Below, piece by piece: positions 9,047 to 17,615 of a stretch of 64,000 nucleotides of DNA. The stretch spans positions 1 to 64,000 of the forward strand of contig JAFRNE010000007.1 of NCBI GenBank assembly GCA_017430325.1. The letters run 5' to 3'. The notes beneath the pieces are model-generated. The model saw only the letters and a program-made list of their open reading frames with translations. It ran no database searches and was not told the DNA's origin. The position numbers and the translations under genes were made by a program. The DNA comes from Eubacterium sp. (GTDB lineage: Bacteria > Bacillota > Clostridia > Lachnospirales > Lachnospiraceae). Every line of letters starts with the position of its first letter. The first letter of the stretch is position 1.

Positions 9047-9451
9047 ATGTATATGTTGGAGCATGTCTATTCGGACATAGAGAGAGGAAAAAAACTGAAC
9101 AAGCAGATAAGAAAGCTTTACAAATTTAGGCCTGTTATGAATCTGTTTCTTATCACTTATCCGATAGCAGACAAGGGGATGCTCGAAATATATAATTATA
9201 ATGTGCTGCTTCAGCCTTATTATAGGAAGCTTGAGGATGAGGTGATCATCGTGGGTATTTCCGATAAGAAGGAAGGGGCTGAAGAGATCCTCAGACAGAT
9301 CGTTGAGGAGACTGTACGCGAGACCGGCGGGCTGGATGTCAAGGAATATATCGACAGCAGATACAGCGTTATAAAGCTTCCGCCAAAGCGTAATTCTGAA
9401 AGAAAGAGGATAAGAGATATAACCGACATAACAAAAAAAGAAGGGATTTAA
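9047..9451 (+). CDS. Conserved hypothetical protein (134 aa)
   Basis: Begins at an ATG immediately after the stop of the previous gene; an in-frame GTG at 9038 or TTG at 9035 would overlap it. The protein is small and soluble, with mixed alpha/beta character: a helical N-terminus (DIERGKKLNKQIRKLYKF), a central strand-rich part and a basic C-terminus ending RKRIRDITDITKKEG. No family recognised. Translation is probably coupled to the upstream gene, and the following DUF2953 gene starts four bases after its stop. Confidence 0.6.
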   Translation: MYMLEHVYSDIERGKKLNKQIRKLYKFRPVMNLFLITYPIADKGMLEIYNYNVLLQPYYRKLEDEVIIVGISDKKEGAEEILRQIVEETVRETGGLDVKEYIDSRYSVIKLPPKRNSERKRIRDITDITKKEGI

Positions 9452-9454
9452 AGT

Positions 9455-10597
9455 ATGAGTGTGGTACTTCTCATCCTGAAGATCCTCGGTATAGCGCTTC
9501 TATGCATTATTGGGCTTGTGATCGTTCTGCTTCTATTGGTTCTTTATGCGCCGATAAGGTATAAGGTCAAGGGAGTCTATAATGAAGATATAGATGGACT
9601 GGTCAAGATCAGGTGGCTGTTTGCCGGCGTTAAAACGACTGCTGTCAAGAAGGGTGAAGACGGCTTGTCGGTGCTGGCTAAGATAACAGTCTTCGGAATA
9701 CCGATTAAGAAGCTCCAGATTGTTGGCGGTGATAAAAACGCTGACGGATCCGGACATGTTAAACCTGATAAGCCGGGGAAGAAGGACAAAAAGAAGAAAA
9801 AGAAAAAACAGAAGAAAGCTGAAGAAATACCGGCTTCAACCGGTGAACAGATAACAGCGGCTGTTGATGATACTGCTCAGACAGGCACTCTCGGAATGCA
9901 GGGAATAACAGATGGTCTGAACGAGACAGTGACTCGGTTTTCGGCAGAAGCACAGGGCACGGAAGATTCCGGTCCGGCTCCTGTAGATATAAATGAAGAA
10001 ATATCATCAGAAGAATCACTTGATGATAAGAAGGCTGAAAAAGCCAGAAAGAAAGCTGAAAAAAAGGCCAAGAAGGAAGCAAAGAAGGCCGAAAAGGCAG
10101 CCAAGAAGGCGGCAAAGGAAGGCTCCGGAGCTTCTGGTGAGGCTGAAAAGAAAAATATCGCCGACAGGATAGATGTTATCTATGATAAGGTTGTAGGCGT
10201 AATGGATAAGGTTTCCGAGAAGACGGAAAAGATCGTTGTTAAGAAGAATCATATATCGGAATTCCTTGAAAGACCGTATACACAGAATACGATCAGAAGA
10301 GGTAAAAAGGTACTGAAGAAACTCTTTAAGAATCTTCTTCCGAGAAAGGGAAATGTGAATCTTCTTCTTGGACTTAAGTCACCATCTTCGACAGGAAATA
10401 TACTTGGCAAGGTGAGTATGTTCTATCCACTGTATTACAGATGGCTTCATATAACGCCTGAGTTCCACGAGAAGAAGATCGAGGCGGACCTCTGGTGCAA
10501 GGGAAGGATCCATATCGGTGCCTTCGCGGTACCGGCACTGTTCCTGTATCTCAGTAAGGACTTTAAGAAGACAATGAATCTTGCAAAGAAGATATAA
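9455..10597 (+). CDS. DUF2953 domain membrane protein (YtfI-like)
   Basis: 380 residues. A strong N-terminal membrane helix (about residues 3-31) runs into YAPIRYKVKG, typical of DUF2953. A Lys/Glu/Ala-rich, highly charged linker fills roughly residues 105-225 and looks disordered or coiled-coil. The conserved C-terminal part (KSPSSTGNILGKVSMFYPLYY) follows. In Bacillus subtilis the DUF2953 protein YtfI sits directly before YtfJ, and here too the next gene is a YtfJ/GerW family member, which supports the call. Its biochemical role is unknown. The linker is much longer than in compact DUF2953 proteins. Confidence 0.8.
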   Translation: MSVVLLILKILGIALLCIIGLVIVLLLLVLYAPIRYKVKGVYNEDIDGLVKIRWLFAGVKTTAVKKGEDGLSVLAKITVFGIPIKKLQIVGGDKNADGSGHVKPDKPGKKDKKKKKKKQKKAEEIPASTGEQITAAVDDTAQTGTLGMQGITDGLNETVTRFSAEAQGTEDSGPAPVDINEEISSEESLDDKKAEKARKKAEKKAKKEAKKAEKAAKKAAKEGSGASGEAEKKNIADRIDVIYDKVVGVMDKVSEKTEKIVVKKNHISEFLERPYTQNTIRRGKKVLKKLFKNLLPRKGNVNLLLGLKSPSSTGNILGKVSMFYPLYYRWLHITPEFHEKKIEADLWCKGRIHIGAFAVPALFLYLSKDFKKTMNLAKKI

Positions 10598-10653
10598 TGA
10601 ATATTAAGTGAAGTAAAAGAATATAAAACAGGTATTATCAGGAGGATGCAGCA

Positions 10654-11073
10654 ATGGCAGATATTAAGAAAAATGATTTTAACAGTACAGTAAATTCACT
10701 CTTCGACGGTATGAGCGCATTTCTTACCGCCAAGACAGTTATGGGCGAACCACAGAGAATAGGGGATACAACAATCATCCCTCTCGTAGATGTTAACTTC
10801 GGTGTTGGTGCAGGCGCATCACAGGGCTCAAAGGGCGCTAATTCTGCAGGCGGCGGTATGGGCGGCAAGATGTCACCTACAGCTGTTCTTGTTATCCAGG
10901 GTGATTACGTTAAGATCGTTCCTATAGGAGAGACCAACAAGCTTCAGAATGTAATGGATATGATCCCTTCAGTTATTGAGAAGGTTCAGAAGTTCCTCAG
11001 CGGCAGAGGCAAGTCTGACGAGGAGAAGGCTGTGGACGATGCGATCAACAGTCTTGAGGAGACAGATATCTAA
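10654..11073 (+). CDS. GerW/YtfJ family protein
   Basis: 139 residues with AGGAGG before the ATG. It has the family signature: an N-terminal helix (FDGMSAFLTAKTVMGEP), TTIIPLVDVNFGVGAG, a Gly/Ser-rich loop, then SPTAVLVIQGDYVKIVPI. In Bacillus GerW/YtfJ is a sporulation-associated protein needed for germination, but family members are also common in Clostridia that are not known to sporulate. Its presence next to the DUF2953 gene is therefore not proof of spores. It ends the 6.6-11.1 kb cluster; a new promoter follows. Confidence 0.85.
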   Translation: MADIKKNDFNSTVNSLFDGMSAFLTAKTVMGEPQRIGDTTIIPLVDVNFGVGAGASQGSKGANSAGGGMGGKMSPTAVLVIQGDYVKIVPIGETNKLQNVMDMIPSVIEKVQKFLSGRGKSDEEKAVDDAINSLEETDI

Positions 11074-11117
11074 CAAGTAAATTTAATATTATTCCGGTGA
11101 AAAAATAAAAATAATGC

Positions 11118-11146
11118 TTGCATTCAAATTGCATTTCTGATAATAT
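11118..11146 (+). promoter_or_regulatory. Promoter of rpmB
   Basis: TTGCAT, 17-base spacer, TAATAT, about 60 bases before the L28 start. A small GTCTG/CAGAC hairpin and AAGGAGG follow in the leader. Confidence 0.6.
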
Positions 11147-11205
11147 ATGTTCGTTGTGTGGTCTGATGGCAGACAAATATACCATTTTAAGGAGGTGCTA
11201 GACAG

Positions 11206-11391
11206 ATGGCAAAGTGTTTTATTTGTGAAAAAGCTGCTCACTTTGGAAATAATGTGAGCCATTCTCATAGAAGATCAAACAGGATCTGGAATTCAAACAT
11301 TAAGCGTGTAAAGGCCGTAGTTGACGGTTCTCACAAGACAGTTTATGTTTGCACATCCTGCCTTCGTTCAGGAAAGGTAGAGAGAGCGTAG
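11206..11391 (+). CDS. rpmB: 50S ribosomal protein L28, zinc-binding (C+) form
   Basis: 61 residues, the normal length for short bacterial L28, with AAGGAGG before the ATG. It binds 23S rRNA in the large subunit. Two cysteine pairs, Cys4/Cys7 (KCFIC) and Cys49/Cys52 (CTSC), are the four-cysteine zinc site of the C+ form. The basic core HSHRRSNRIWNSNIK is typical. It stands alone between its own promoter and a strong terminator. C+ forms usually prevail when zinc is adequate; no cysteine-free duplicate lies in this window. Confidence 0.95.
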   Translation: MAKCFICEKAAHFGNNVSHSHRRSNRIWNSNIKRVKAVVDGSHKTVYVCTSCLRSGKVERA

Positions 11392-11412
11392 TTTTATAAT
11401 ATACGCGAAATT

Positions 11413-11459
11413 AAGCGACACCGGAGAAACTTCTTTGGTGTCGCTTTTTCTTTTTTTTA
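11413..11459 (+). terminator. Intrinsic terminator of rpmB
   Basis: Stem AAGCGACACC (11413-11422) with GGTGTCGCTT (11437-11446) is followed by a long T-run to 11458. Confidence 0.9.
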
Positions 11460-11495
11460 GTGTTGTATTGATAATTACCTAGGGGAGGTATTTAT

Positions 11496-11855
11496 ATGAG
11501 CGGTAATATAACAAGCGAATATGGAAATATCGTTATAGATAATGAAGTTATAGCTAAATACGCCGGCCAGGCGGCAATCGACTGCTTCGGTATCGTAGGT
11601 ATGGCGTCGATCTCTGTTAAGGAAGGAATAGCAACACTTCTCAGAGGCGACAGCAGTACCAAGGGTATTAATGTTAAGATAGATGATCAGAACAATATTG
11701 ATATAGATTTTCATATCATTGTTGCTTACGGAGTAAGCATCAGAACGGTTGTGAGCAATCTTATCAAGACAGTCAGATATCAGATCGAAGAGATGACCGA
11801 TATGAAGGTCAAAAATATAAATGTTTACGTAGAAGGAGTCAGAGTTATTGACTAA
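11496..11855 (+). CDS. Asp23/Gls24 family envelope stress protein
   Basis: 119 residues, AGGGGAGG before the ATG. It matches the small Asp23/Gls24 (YloU-like) family: an N-terminal strand with IAKYAGQAAIDCFGIVGM, a central variable loop, then HIIVAYGVSIRTVVSNL and the ending MKVKNINVYVEGV. In Firmicutes a member of this family regularly precedes the fatty acid kinase gene fakA (yloU-yloV in Bacillus), exactly as here. It is cytoplasmic and possibly membrane-associated through partners. The fakA ribosome binding site lies at the end of this gene, so translation is likely coupled. Confidence 0.9.
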   Translation: MSGNITSEYGNIVIDNEVIAKYAGQAAIDCFGIVGMASISVKEGIATLLRGDSSTKGINVKIDDQNNIDIDFHIIVAYGVSIRTVVSNLIKTVRYQIEEMTDMKVKNINVYVEGVRVID

Positions 11856-11868
11856 GGAGGAAACTGAA

Positions 11869-13611
11869 GTGTCACTTAATACTATTGATGCGGCTGCTTT
11901 AAAGAGATATTTTATCTCGGGTGCCAATAACATTAATAATAATAAGGAGTACATAAACGAGCTTAACGTATTTCCTGTGCCGGATGGAGATACCGGAACA
12001 AATATGACGCTCACCATTATGACTGCCGCTGCTGAGGTTGATAAGCTTGAGAAGCCGACCATAGACAGCCTTGCCAAGGCTATCTCTAATGGATCGCTCC
12101 GTGGAGCAAGAGGCAACTCGGGTGTTATATTGTCACAGCTTTTCAGAGGCTTCTGCAAGGATATCAAGGGTAAAGATAAGCTTTATCCGCTTGATATTGC
12201 GCTTGCTTTTTCAAGAGCTGTTGATACCGCCTACAAGGCTGTTATGAAGCCGAAGGAAGGCACTATCCTTACGGTTGCAAAGGGAATGTCTGAAAAGGCT
12301 TCCGAGATCATAGAATCTGATGATCCGATAGATATGATAAGCTTTGCGGATCAGATACTCAGCTATGGCGAGGAGGTTCTTGAGAAGACTCCTGAGATGC
12401 TGCCTGTACTTAAGGAAGCAGGAGTTGTTGATTCGGGCGGACAGGGTCTTGTTGAGGTTATAAGAGGCGCTATCCTTGCTATGAAGGGTGAGGATGTTAC
12501 TTCACAGGAGCGTTCGGCTGCAGCTGCGCCTAAGGCTAAGCCTGCTTTCAAGGAGATAAATTTCTCGGGAAGCAGTAATGATCATATTTCTACCGCTGAT
12601 ATCAAATTCGGCTATTGTACAGAGTTTATAATCATGCTTGATAAGCCTCTTTCAGACGAGGAGGTTGAAGCATTTAAGGAATACCTTCTTTCAATCGGTG
12701 ATTCACTTGTTTGCGTTGCCGATGAGGAGATTGTTAAGGTACATGTTCACACCAATCATCCGGGCCTTGCATTTGAGAAGGCTCTCGGTTACGGTGCCCT
12801 TACAAGGATGAAGATCGACAATATGCGCGAGGAACATACCGAGAGAGTTATCCTTAACGAGGAGCGTACCAAAGAGAAGGAAAAGAACGATCAGTTTAAG
12901 AAGATTGAGGCAGATAAGGCTACTCATGTTCCTAAGCCTTCAGAACCACCCAAGAAATACGGCTTCGTTGCTGTAGCTGTAGGTGACGGCATCTCTGATA
13001 TACTTAAGGATATCGGTATAGATCATATCATTTCCGGCGGACAGACCATGAATCCGAGTACGGAAGATATCCTTTCTGCTGTTAAGCAGGTAAATGCAGA
13101 GAATGTATTTGTATTTCCAAATAATAAGAATATCGTTCTTGCGGCAACTCAGGCTGCAAATATCTTTAAAGAGAAGAATATCATCGTTATCCCGACAGCC
13201 TCTGTGCCTCAGAGCATAAGTGCGATGATCGAGTTCGATGCCGAGGCTGATCCTGAGGCAAATAAGGAAGCGCTGATCTCTGTTATGGATACTGTCAAGA
13301 CCGGAGAGGTTACCTACGCTGTACGTGACACCTCACTTGACGGAAAGACTATAAAGAAGGGTGATATTATGGGTATTAATGGCGGCGGTATAGCTGCTGT
13401 CGGCGAGGATATCAATGAGACTACCTTCGCTCTTGTTGAAGATATGGTCGATGAGGACTCAGGTCTCGTGACCATCTATTATGGAGAGGAAATAGGAAAG
13501 GAAAAGGCCGAGGAGCTGACTGAAAAGCTCAGTGAAAAGTTTGCCGATCTTGAGATAGACGTTCATTACGGCGGACAGCCTATCTATTATTATATCGTTT
13601 CCGTAGAATAG
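11869..13611 (+). CDS. fakA: Fatty acid kinase catalytic subunit-like protein (DAK2 plus DegV-like domains)
   Basis: 580 residues from the GTG at 11869, chosen because AAGGAGG lies eight bases before it; an upstream TTG at 11848 precedes that site. FakA (YloV) uses ATP to phosphorylate a fatty acid held by a FakB partner, feeding exogenous fatty acids to phospholipid synthesis. The N-terminal DAK2 kinase domain (about 1-210) carries the nucleotide/metal motif FPVPDGDTGTNM and the glycine-rich SLRGARGNSG. The C-terminal half (KYGFVAVAVGDGISDIL, then GGQTMNPSTEDIL) is the DegV-like region that docks FakB. No fakB gene lies nearby. Length is normal for the family. Confidence 0.92.
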   Translation: MSLNTIDAAALKRYFISGANNINNNKEYINELNVFPVPDGDTGTNMTLTIMTAAAEVDKLEKPTIDSLAKAISNGSLRGARGNSGVILSQLFRGFCKDIKGKDKLYPLDIALAFSRAVDTAYKAVMKPKEGTILTVAKGMSEKASEIIESDDPIDMISFADQILSYGEEVLEKTPEMLPVLKEAGVVDSGGQGLVEVIRGAILAMKGEDVTSQERSAAAAPKAKPAFKEINFSGSSNDHISTADIKFGYCTEFIIMLDKPLSDEEVEAFKEYLLSIGDSLVCVADEEIVKVHVHTNHPGLAFEKALGYGALTRMKIDNMREEHTERVILNEERTKEKEKNDQFKKIEADKATHVPKPSEPPKKYGFVAVAVGDGISDILKDIGIDHIISGGQTMNPSTEDILSAVKQVNAENVFVFPNNKNIVLAATQAANIFKEKNIIVIPTASVPQSISAMIEFDAEADPEANKEALISVMDTVKTGEVTYAVRDTSLDGKTIKKGDIMGINGGGIAAVGEDINETTFALVEDMVDEDSGLVTIYYGEEIGKEKAEELTEKLSEKFADLEIDVHYGGQPIYYYIVSVE

Positions 13612-13635
13612 AAAACGTGTTTTACAATTAACAAT

Positions 13636-13666
13636 ATGGCTTCTGCTTGCTGCGGGAGCCATTTTT
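13636..13666 (+). terminator. Weak intrinsic terminator between fakA and recG
   Basis: Eight-base-pair stem ATGGCTTC/GGGAGCCAT-type (with two G-U-like pairs) followed by five T residues. It probably allows partial read-through into recG. Confidence 0.5.
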
Positions 13667-13680
13667 AAAGAGGATATGGA

Positions 13681-15693
13681 ATGGAACTGAGGAGCAGTAT
13701 CGAGTCTGTCAAGGGAATAGGCGAGAAGACAGCCAAGCTGTTTAATAAACTGCATATTTATACGGTGGAGGATCTGATCAAGGCATATCCGAGAGATTAC
13801 CTTAGCTATGAAGAACCGCGGAGTCTTGCAAAGGCGCCTGTGGGTATCAGGATAGCTCTTTACCTTGAGATCAAGACCTATGTGAACACTGAAAAACGTG
13901 GCAGATATATCATTACGAGCCTTACTGCAGGTGATTCCGTAAATACCATAAAGCTTGTCTGGTTCAACAGTCCGTTCCTCAGAAATGTTCTGAAGAGAGG
14001 CGACAGATACGTATTTGTCGGCACTATAAAAAAGAAGAACAATTTTCTGGTAATGGAGATGCCGGAATATTATCCGAAGGATAAATACAAGGGCATGATG
14101 ACGACGATGCAGCCGGTTTATAGTCTGACCTCGGGGCTTACTAACAATTCGTTCCAGAGGGCTATCAGAGAGACCGGCAGCCTTATAAGAAATATTACCG
14201 ATCCGCTGCCTGAGAAGGTGCGGCAGGAATATAAACTGATGAGGCTTGATGAAGCACTCTTCAATATGCATTTCCCGCAGAATGAAGAGGTGCTGAAGGA
14301 TGCGGTGAGAAGGCTGGCCTTTGATGAATTTGCAGGCTTCTTATTGGAAGTAAGAAAGCTCAGGGAAGAGAATTCTGCCCTCAGCAATACACATCCTTTA
14401 TCAGAAGCAGCTCTTATAAGGGCGGATGCATTTATTGCATCACTGCCGTTCAGTCTTACGAATGCCCAGAAGAATGCGATATGCGACATAAAAAATGATA
14501 TGAGCTCTGATTATGTTATGAACAGGCTTGTACAGGGTGATGTAGGAAGCGGAAAGACGATTATCGCAGTGACTGCTCTCTATATGACTGCTTTGTCCGG
14601 GTATCAGGGAGTGTTGATGGTGCCAACTGAGGTTCTGGCGCAGCAGCATTTTAAGGATATAGACGGTATGCTCAGGGGGCAGGGGATAAGAACGGCGCTC
14701 TTGACCGGTTCACTGTCGGTTAAAGAGAAGCGTGTAATATATGAGAAACTCAAAGCAGGTGAGATAGATATACTTATAGGAACCCATGCGGTCATACAGG
14801 ATAAAGTGGAAATAAAGAACCTTGGACTGGTGGTAACCGATGAGCAGCATCGCTTCGGGGTAAGACAGAGAGAGAAGCTTTCCGAGAAGGGGCAGGATCC
14901 TCATGTACTTATAATGAGTGCAACACCTATACCGAGAACCCTTGCGATAATACTTTATGCGGACCTTGATATTTCTGTTATAGATGAGCTTCCGGCTTCA
15001 AGGAAGCGCGTAATGAACTGTGTGGTCGATACCTCTTACAGGGATACCGCATATAAATTCATATTGAAAGAGATAAGGGCCGGACATCAGGCCTATATCA
15101 TATGCCCGATGGTGGACAGCTCTGAAGCGGTGGATGCAGAAAATGTTATTGACTACAGTGAGGAGCTTAAGGCATATTATAGAGATAATGCAAGGATTGA
15201 ATACCTCCACGGCAAGATGAAGGATGAAGAGAAGAATCAGATCCTTGCAAGGTTCATGAACCGGGAGATAGATATACTTGTTTCAACGACTGTTATTGAG
15301 GTTGGTATCAATAACCAGAATGCGACAGTCATGATGATAGAAAATGCGGAGCGCTTCGGACTTGCCCAGCTGCATCAGCTGAGAGGAAGAGTCGGAAGAG
15401 GAAGCGACAGCTCATACTGCATATTTATCAATGCCAAGGAAACTGAAGATTCGGTTAAGAGGCTTAAGGTACTCGAGAATTCCAATGACGGATTCTATAT
15501 CGCGAATGAAGATATGAAGCAGAGAGGGCCGGGCGACTTCTTTGGCATCAGACAGAGTGGAGATATGATATTTAAGGTGGCGGATATTTATAATCACGCC
15601 GATATACTCCGGAAGGCTCAGGATGCTGTTTTAAAATACGGCGATGAGCTGGGACTGGTGCAGGATAATGAGACTGTGATCACTACGCTGTGA
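13681..15693 (+). CDS. recG: ATP-dependent DNA helicase RecG
   Basis: 670 residues, full length. RecG remodels stalled replication forks and branched recombination intermediates. The N-terminal wedge/OB domain starts with SIESVKGIGEKTAKLF and YPRDYLSYE. The superfamily-2 motor has Walker A GDVGSGKT at residues 286-293, the DEQH box with HRFGVRQRE, the SATPIPRTLA motif III, and the C-terminal HQLRGRVGRG motif VI. AGAGGA precedes the ATG. In Clostridia recG typically sits between fakA and rsmD; here a cellulase gene separates it from rsmD. Confidence 0.96.
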   Translation: MELRSSIESVKGIGEKTAKLFNKLHIYTVEDLIKAYPRDYLSYEEPRSLAKAPVGIRIALYLEIKTYVNTEKRGRYIITSLTAGDSVNTIKLVWFNSPFLRNVLKRGDRYVFVGTIKKKNNFLVMEMPEYYPKDKYKGMMTTMQPVYSLTSGLTNNSFQRAIRETGSLIRNITDPLPEKVRQEYKLMRLDEALFNMHFPQNEEVLKDAVRRLAFDEFAGFLLEVRKLREENSALSNTHPLSEAALIRADAFIASLPFSLTNAQKNAICDIKNDMSSDYVMNRLVQGDVGSGKTIIAVTALYMTALSGYQGVLMVPTEVLAQQHFKDIDGMLRGQGIRTALLTGSLSVKEKRVIYEKLKAGEIDILIGTHAVIQDKVEIKNLGLVVTDEQHRFGVRQREKLSEKGQDPHVLIMSATPIPRTLAIILYADLDISVIDELPASRKRVMNCVVDTSYRDTAYKFILKEIRAGHQAYIICPMVDSSEAVDAENVIDYSEELKAYYRDNARIEYLHGKMKDEEKNQILARFMNREIDILVSTTVIEVGINNQNATVMMIENAERFGLAQLHQLRGRVGRGSDSSYCIFINAKETEDSVKRLKVLENSNDGFYIANEDMKQRGPGDFFGIRQSGDMIFKVADIYNHADILRKAQDAVLKYGDELGLVQDNETVITTL

Positions 15694-15720
15694 TATAAAA
15701 TGAAATCAATATCATATGAG

Positions 15721-15751
15721 AATATCAGTGTCAGAGTAATATACTGATATT
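15721..15751 (+). other. Inverted repeat between recG and the cellulase gene
   Basis: AATATCAG (15721-15728) pairs with CTGATATT (15744-15751). There is no T-run, so it is not a classical terminator. It may be an operator or an mRNA end-protecting hairpin at the junction of the inserted cellulase gene. Confidence 0.4.
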
Positions 15752-15793
15752 GATATATCATGAATGAATATTAATCATATACGGGAGGAAGAG

Positions 15794-17515
15794 ATGACAA
15801 CGGGAGATTTAAACAAAAATGATGCTTCTGAAATTAAAGAGGGGGCAGAAAAGGCATTGGAGAATAAGGTGGACAAGAAAGACGGCGGCAAGGGCGGCAA
15901 AGGCTTCCCTAAGGGTGCATTTATCGCAATAGTAGTACTTGCGCTTGCTGTAATAGGACTTGTTGCGTTTATCATCGGTGATAAGACCGGTAAGAAGAAA
16001 TCAGATGACAATACTACCAAAGTTGATAATGTAACTGAGGATACATCAGATAAGACAACTGAGAAGACAGACTCAACAGATACAACTGCAGCAAGCAGTG
16101 AGAAGACTTCTACAGAAGCAACAACTGAGAAGGTAGAGAAGAAGGATGATCCTCTGCTCAGTTCAAAGTCACCTGTATATCTTAAGCTTGATAATTCAGG
16201 TTACTGGGGTGACGGCAGCAGCTTCACCTGCCAGTACAATGTAAATATCGTAAATAATTCCGGTAAGGCTATCGAGAACTGGGAGGTTGTATTTACGGGT
16301 TTTGGTAAGGACAGTAAGCTTGGCGACAACTGGTGTGGTTCTTATAAGCTTGAGGATGGAACACTCAGTGTTAAACCGGCTGATTTTAATAATAAGATCG
16401 ATGATAAGAACGAGACAAATTTCGGCTTCCAGATAGTACTTACCTCAGAGGCTGAGGCAAAGAATGCCACAAAGGATGTTAAGCTCTTCATAAACGGAGA
16501 GGAATATGATGCGGCAGCGGCTGTTTCAGGCGGCAAGACTGAGGATGGCGGCAAAGAAGATAAGACTGAAGACGGCGGCAAGGAGGATAAGACCGATAGT
16601 GGAAAGACTCCTTTTGAGACCCACGGAAAGCTTAAGCTTGACGGCGTTGATATCGTAGACAAGAACGGTGATAAGTTCCAGCTTAAGGGCGTAAGTACTC
16701 ATGGTCTTGCATGGTTCCCTGACTATGTAAATAAAGACGCATTTAAGTCGATCAGAGATGACTGGGGCGCAAACCTTATAAGACTTGCTATGTATACAGA
16801 CGAGAACGGCGGTTACTGTGCAGGTGGCGACAAGGATAAGCTTAAGCAGCTTGTTAAGGATGGTGTTGATTACGCAACTGAGCTTGGTATGTATGTTATA
16901 GTTGACTGGCACATCCTTCATGACCTTACACCTATGAAATATAAGGATGAAGCCATCGCTTTCTTTACAGAGATGTCAGAGCTTTATAAGGATCATGACA
17001 ATGTGATCTTTGAAATATGTAATGAGCCAAACGGTGGAACAAGCTGGTCAGAGGTTAAGGAATACGCTGAAGAAGTTATTCCAGTAATAAGAAAAAACTG
17101 TCCTGATGCCATCATCATAGTTGGTACACCTAACTGGTCACAGGATGCTGATGCAGCTTCAAATGATCAGATCAAGGGCTATGACAATATAATGTATGCA
17201 GTACATTTCTATGCGGCAACACATAAGGAAGGCATAAGAGATAAGGTTAAGACAGCAAGAGCAAACGGTGCGGCTGTATTTATCAGTGAGTTCAGTATAT
17301 GTGATGCATCAGGTGACGGCGCCATCGATTATGATTCGGCAGCGGACTGGATGGATTATCTGAATGATAATGATATTTCCTATGCTATGTGGAACCTCAG
17401 CAACAAGAATGAGGCATCTTCACTGATAAGCTCAGGCTGCAGCAAAACTTCAGGCTGGAGTAAGGATGATATGTCTGAGACCGGTAAGTGGCTCCTTGAG
17501 CAGCTGGGTAAATAG
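15794..17515 (+). CDS. Membrane-anchored GH5 endoglucanase with CBM2-like domain
   Basis: 573 residues from the ATG at 15794, which has GGGAGG five bases upstream; an ATG at 15764 precedes that site. Order: charged N-terminus; one membrane helix at about 42-61; Thr/Ser/Asp/Lys-rich linker to about 120; CBM2-like beta domain about 123-238 (YNVNIVNNSGKAIENWEVVF); a linker with EDGGKEDKT repeated twice; GH5 catalytic domain about 278-573. The acid/base is Glu411 in FEICNEPNG and the nucleophile Glu499 in VFISEFS, with DWH near 371-373. It should cut internal beta-1,4-glucan bonds at the cell surface. The helix is too far from the N-terminus for a normal cleavable signal, so I expect an anchored enzyme. 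It lies inside the recG-rsmD housekeeping block. Confidence 0.93.
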   Translation: MTTGDLNKNDASEIKEGAEKALENKVDKKDGGKGGKGFPKGAFIAIVVLALAVIGLVAFIIGDKTGKKKSDDNTTKVDNVTEDTSDKTTEKTDSTDTTAASSEKTSTEATTEKVEKKDDPLLSSKSPVYLKLDNSGYWGDGSSFTCQYNVNIVNNSGKAIENWEVVFTGFGKDSKLGDNWCGSYKLEDGTLSVKPADFNNKIDDKNETNFGFQIVLTSEAEAKNATKDVKLFINGEEYDAAAAVSGGKTEDGGKEDKTEDGGKEDKTDSGKTPFETHGKLKLDGVDIVDKNGDKFQLKGVSTHGLAWFPDYVNKDAFKSIRDDWGANLIRLAMYTDENGGYCAGGDKDKLKQLVKDGVDYATELGMYVIVDWHILHDLTPMKYKDEAIAFFTEMSELYKDHDNVIFEICNEPNGGTSWSEVKEYAEEVIPVIRKNCPDAIIIVGTPNWSQDADAASNDQIKGYDNIMYAVHFYAATHKEGIRDKVKTARANGAAVFISEFSICDASGDGAIDYDSAADWMDYLNDNDISYAMWNLSNKNEASSLISSGCSKTSGWSKDDMSETGKWLLEQLGK

Positions 17516-17548
17516 TTAATATTAAAAAAGACTTAAGTTGTGCAAAGG

Positions 17549-17577
17549 TTGACATTTTGTTAAAAAAGTATTACAAA
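17549..17577 (+). promoter_or_regulatory. Promoter of rsmD-coaD
   Basis: TTGACA, 17-base spacer, TACAAA about 40 bases before rsmD. It gives rsmD its own transcription independent of the cellulase gene. Confidence 0.55.
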
Positions 17578-17615
17578 TAGAAGTGGCGTTTTAATACAGG
17601 AACAGAGGTTTATTT

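Noticed and set aside
10654..11073. Proof that the organism forms spores
   Set aside because: GerW/YtfJ family proteins occur in many non-sporulating Clostridia, and no other sporulation-specific gene is in the window.
11475..12167. 230-codon minus-strand frame
   Set aside because: Shadow of the asp23-like gene and fakA, which have conserved motifs and good ribosome binding sites.
13459..14271. 270-codon minus-strand frame across the fakA-recG junction
   Set aside because: Shadow of fakA and recG coding DNA, no ribosome binding site, and it runs through the terminator hairpin.
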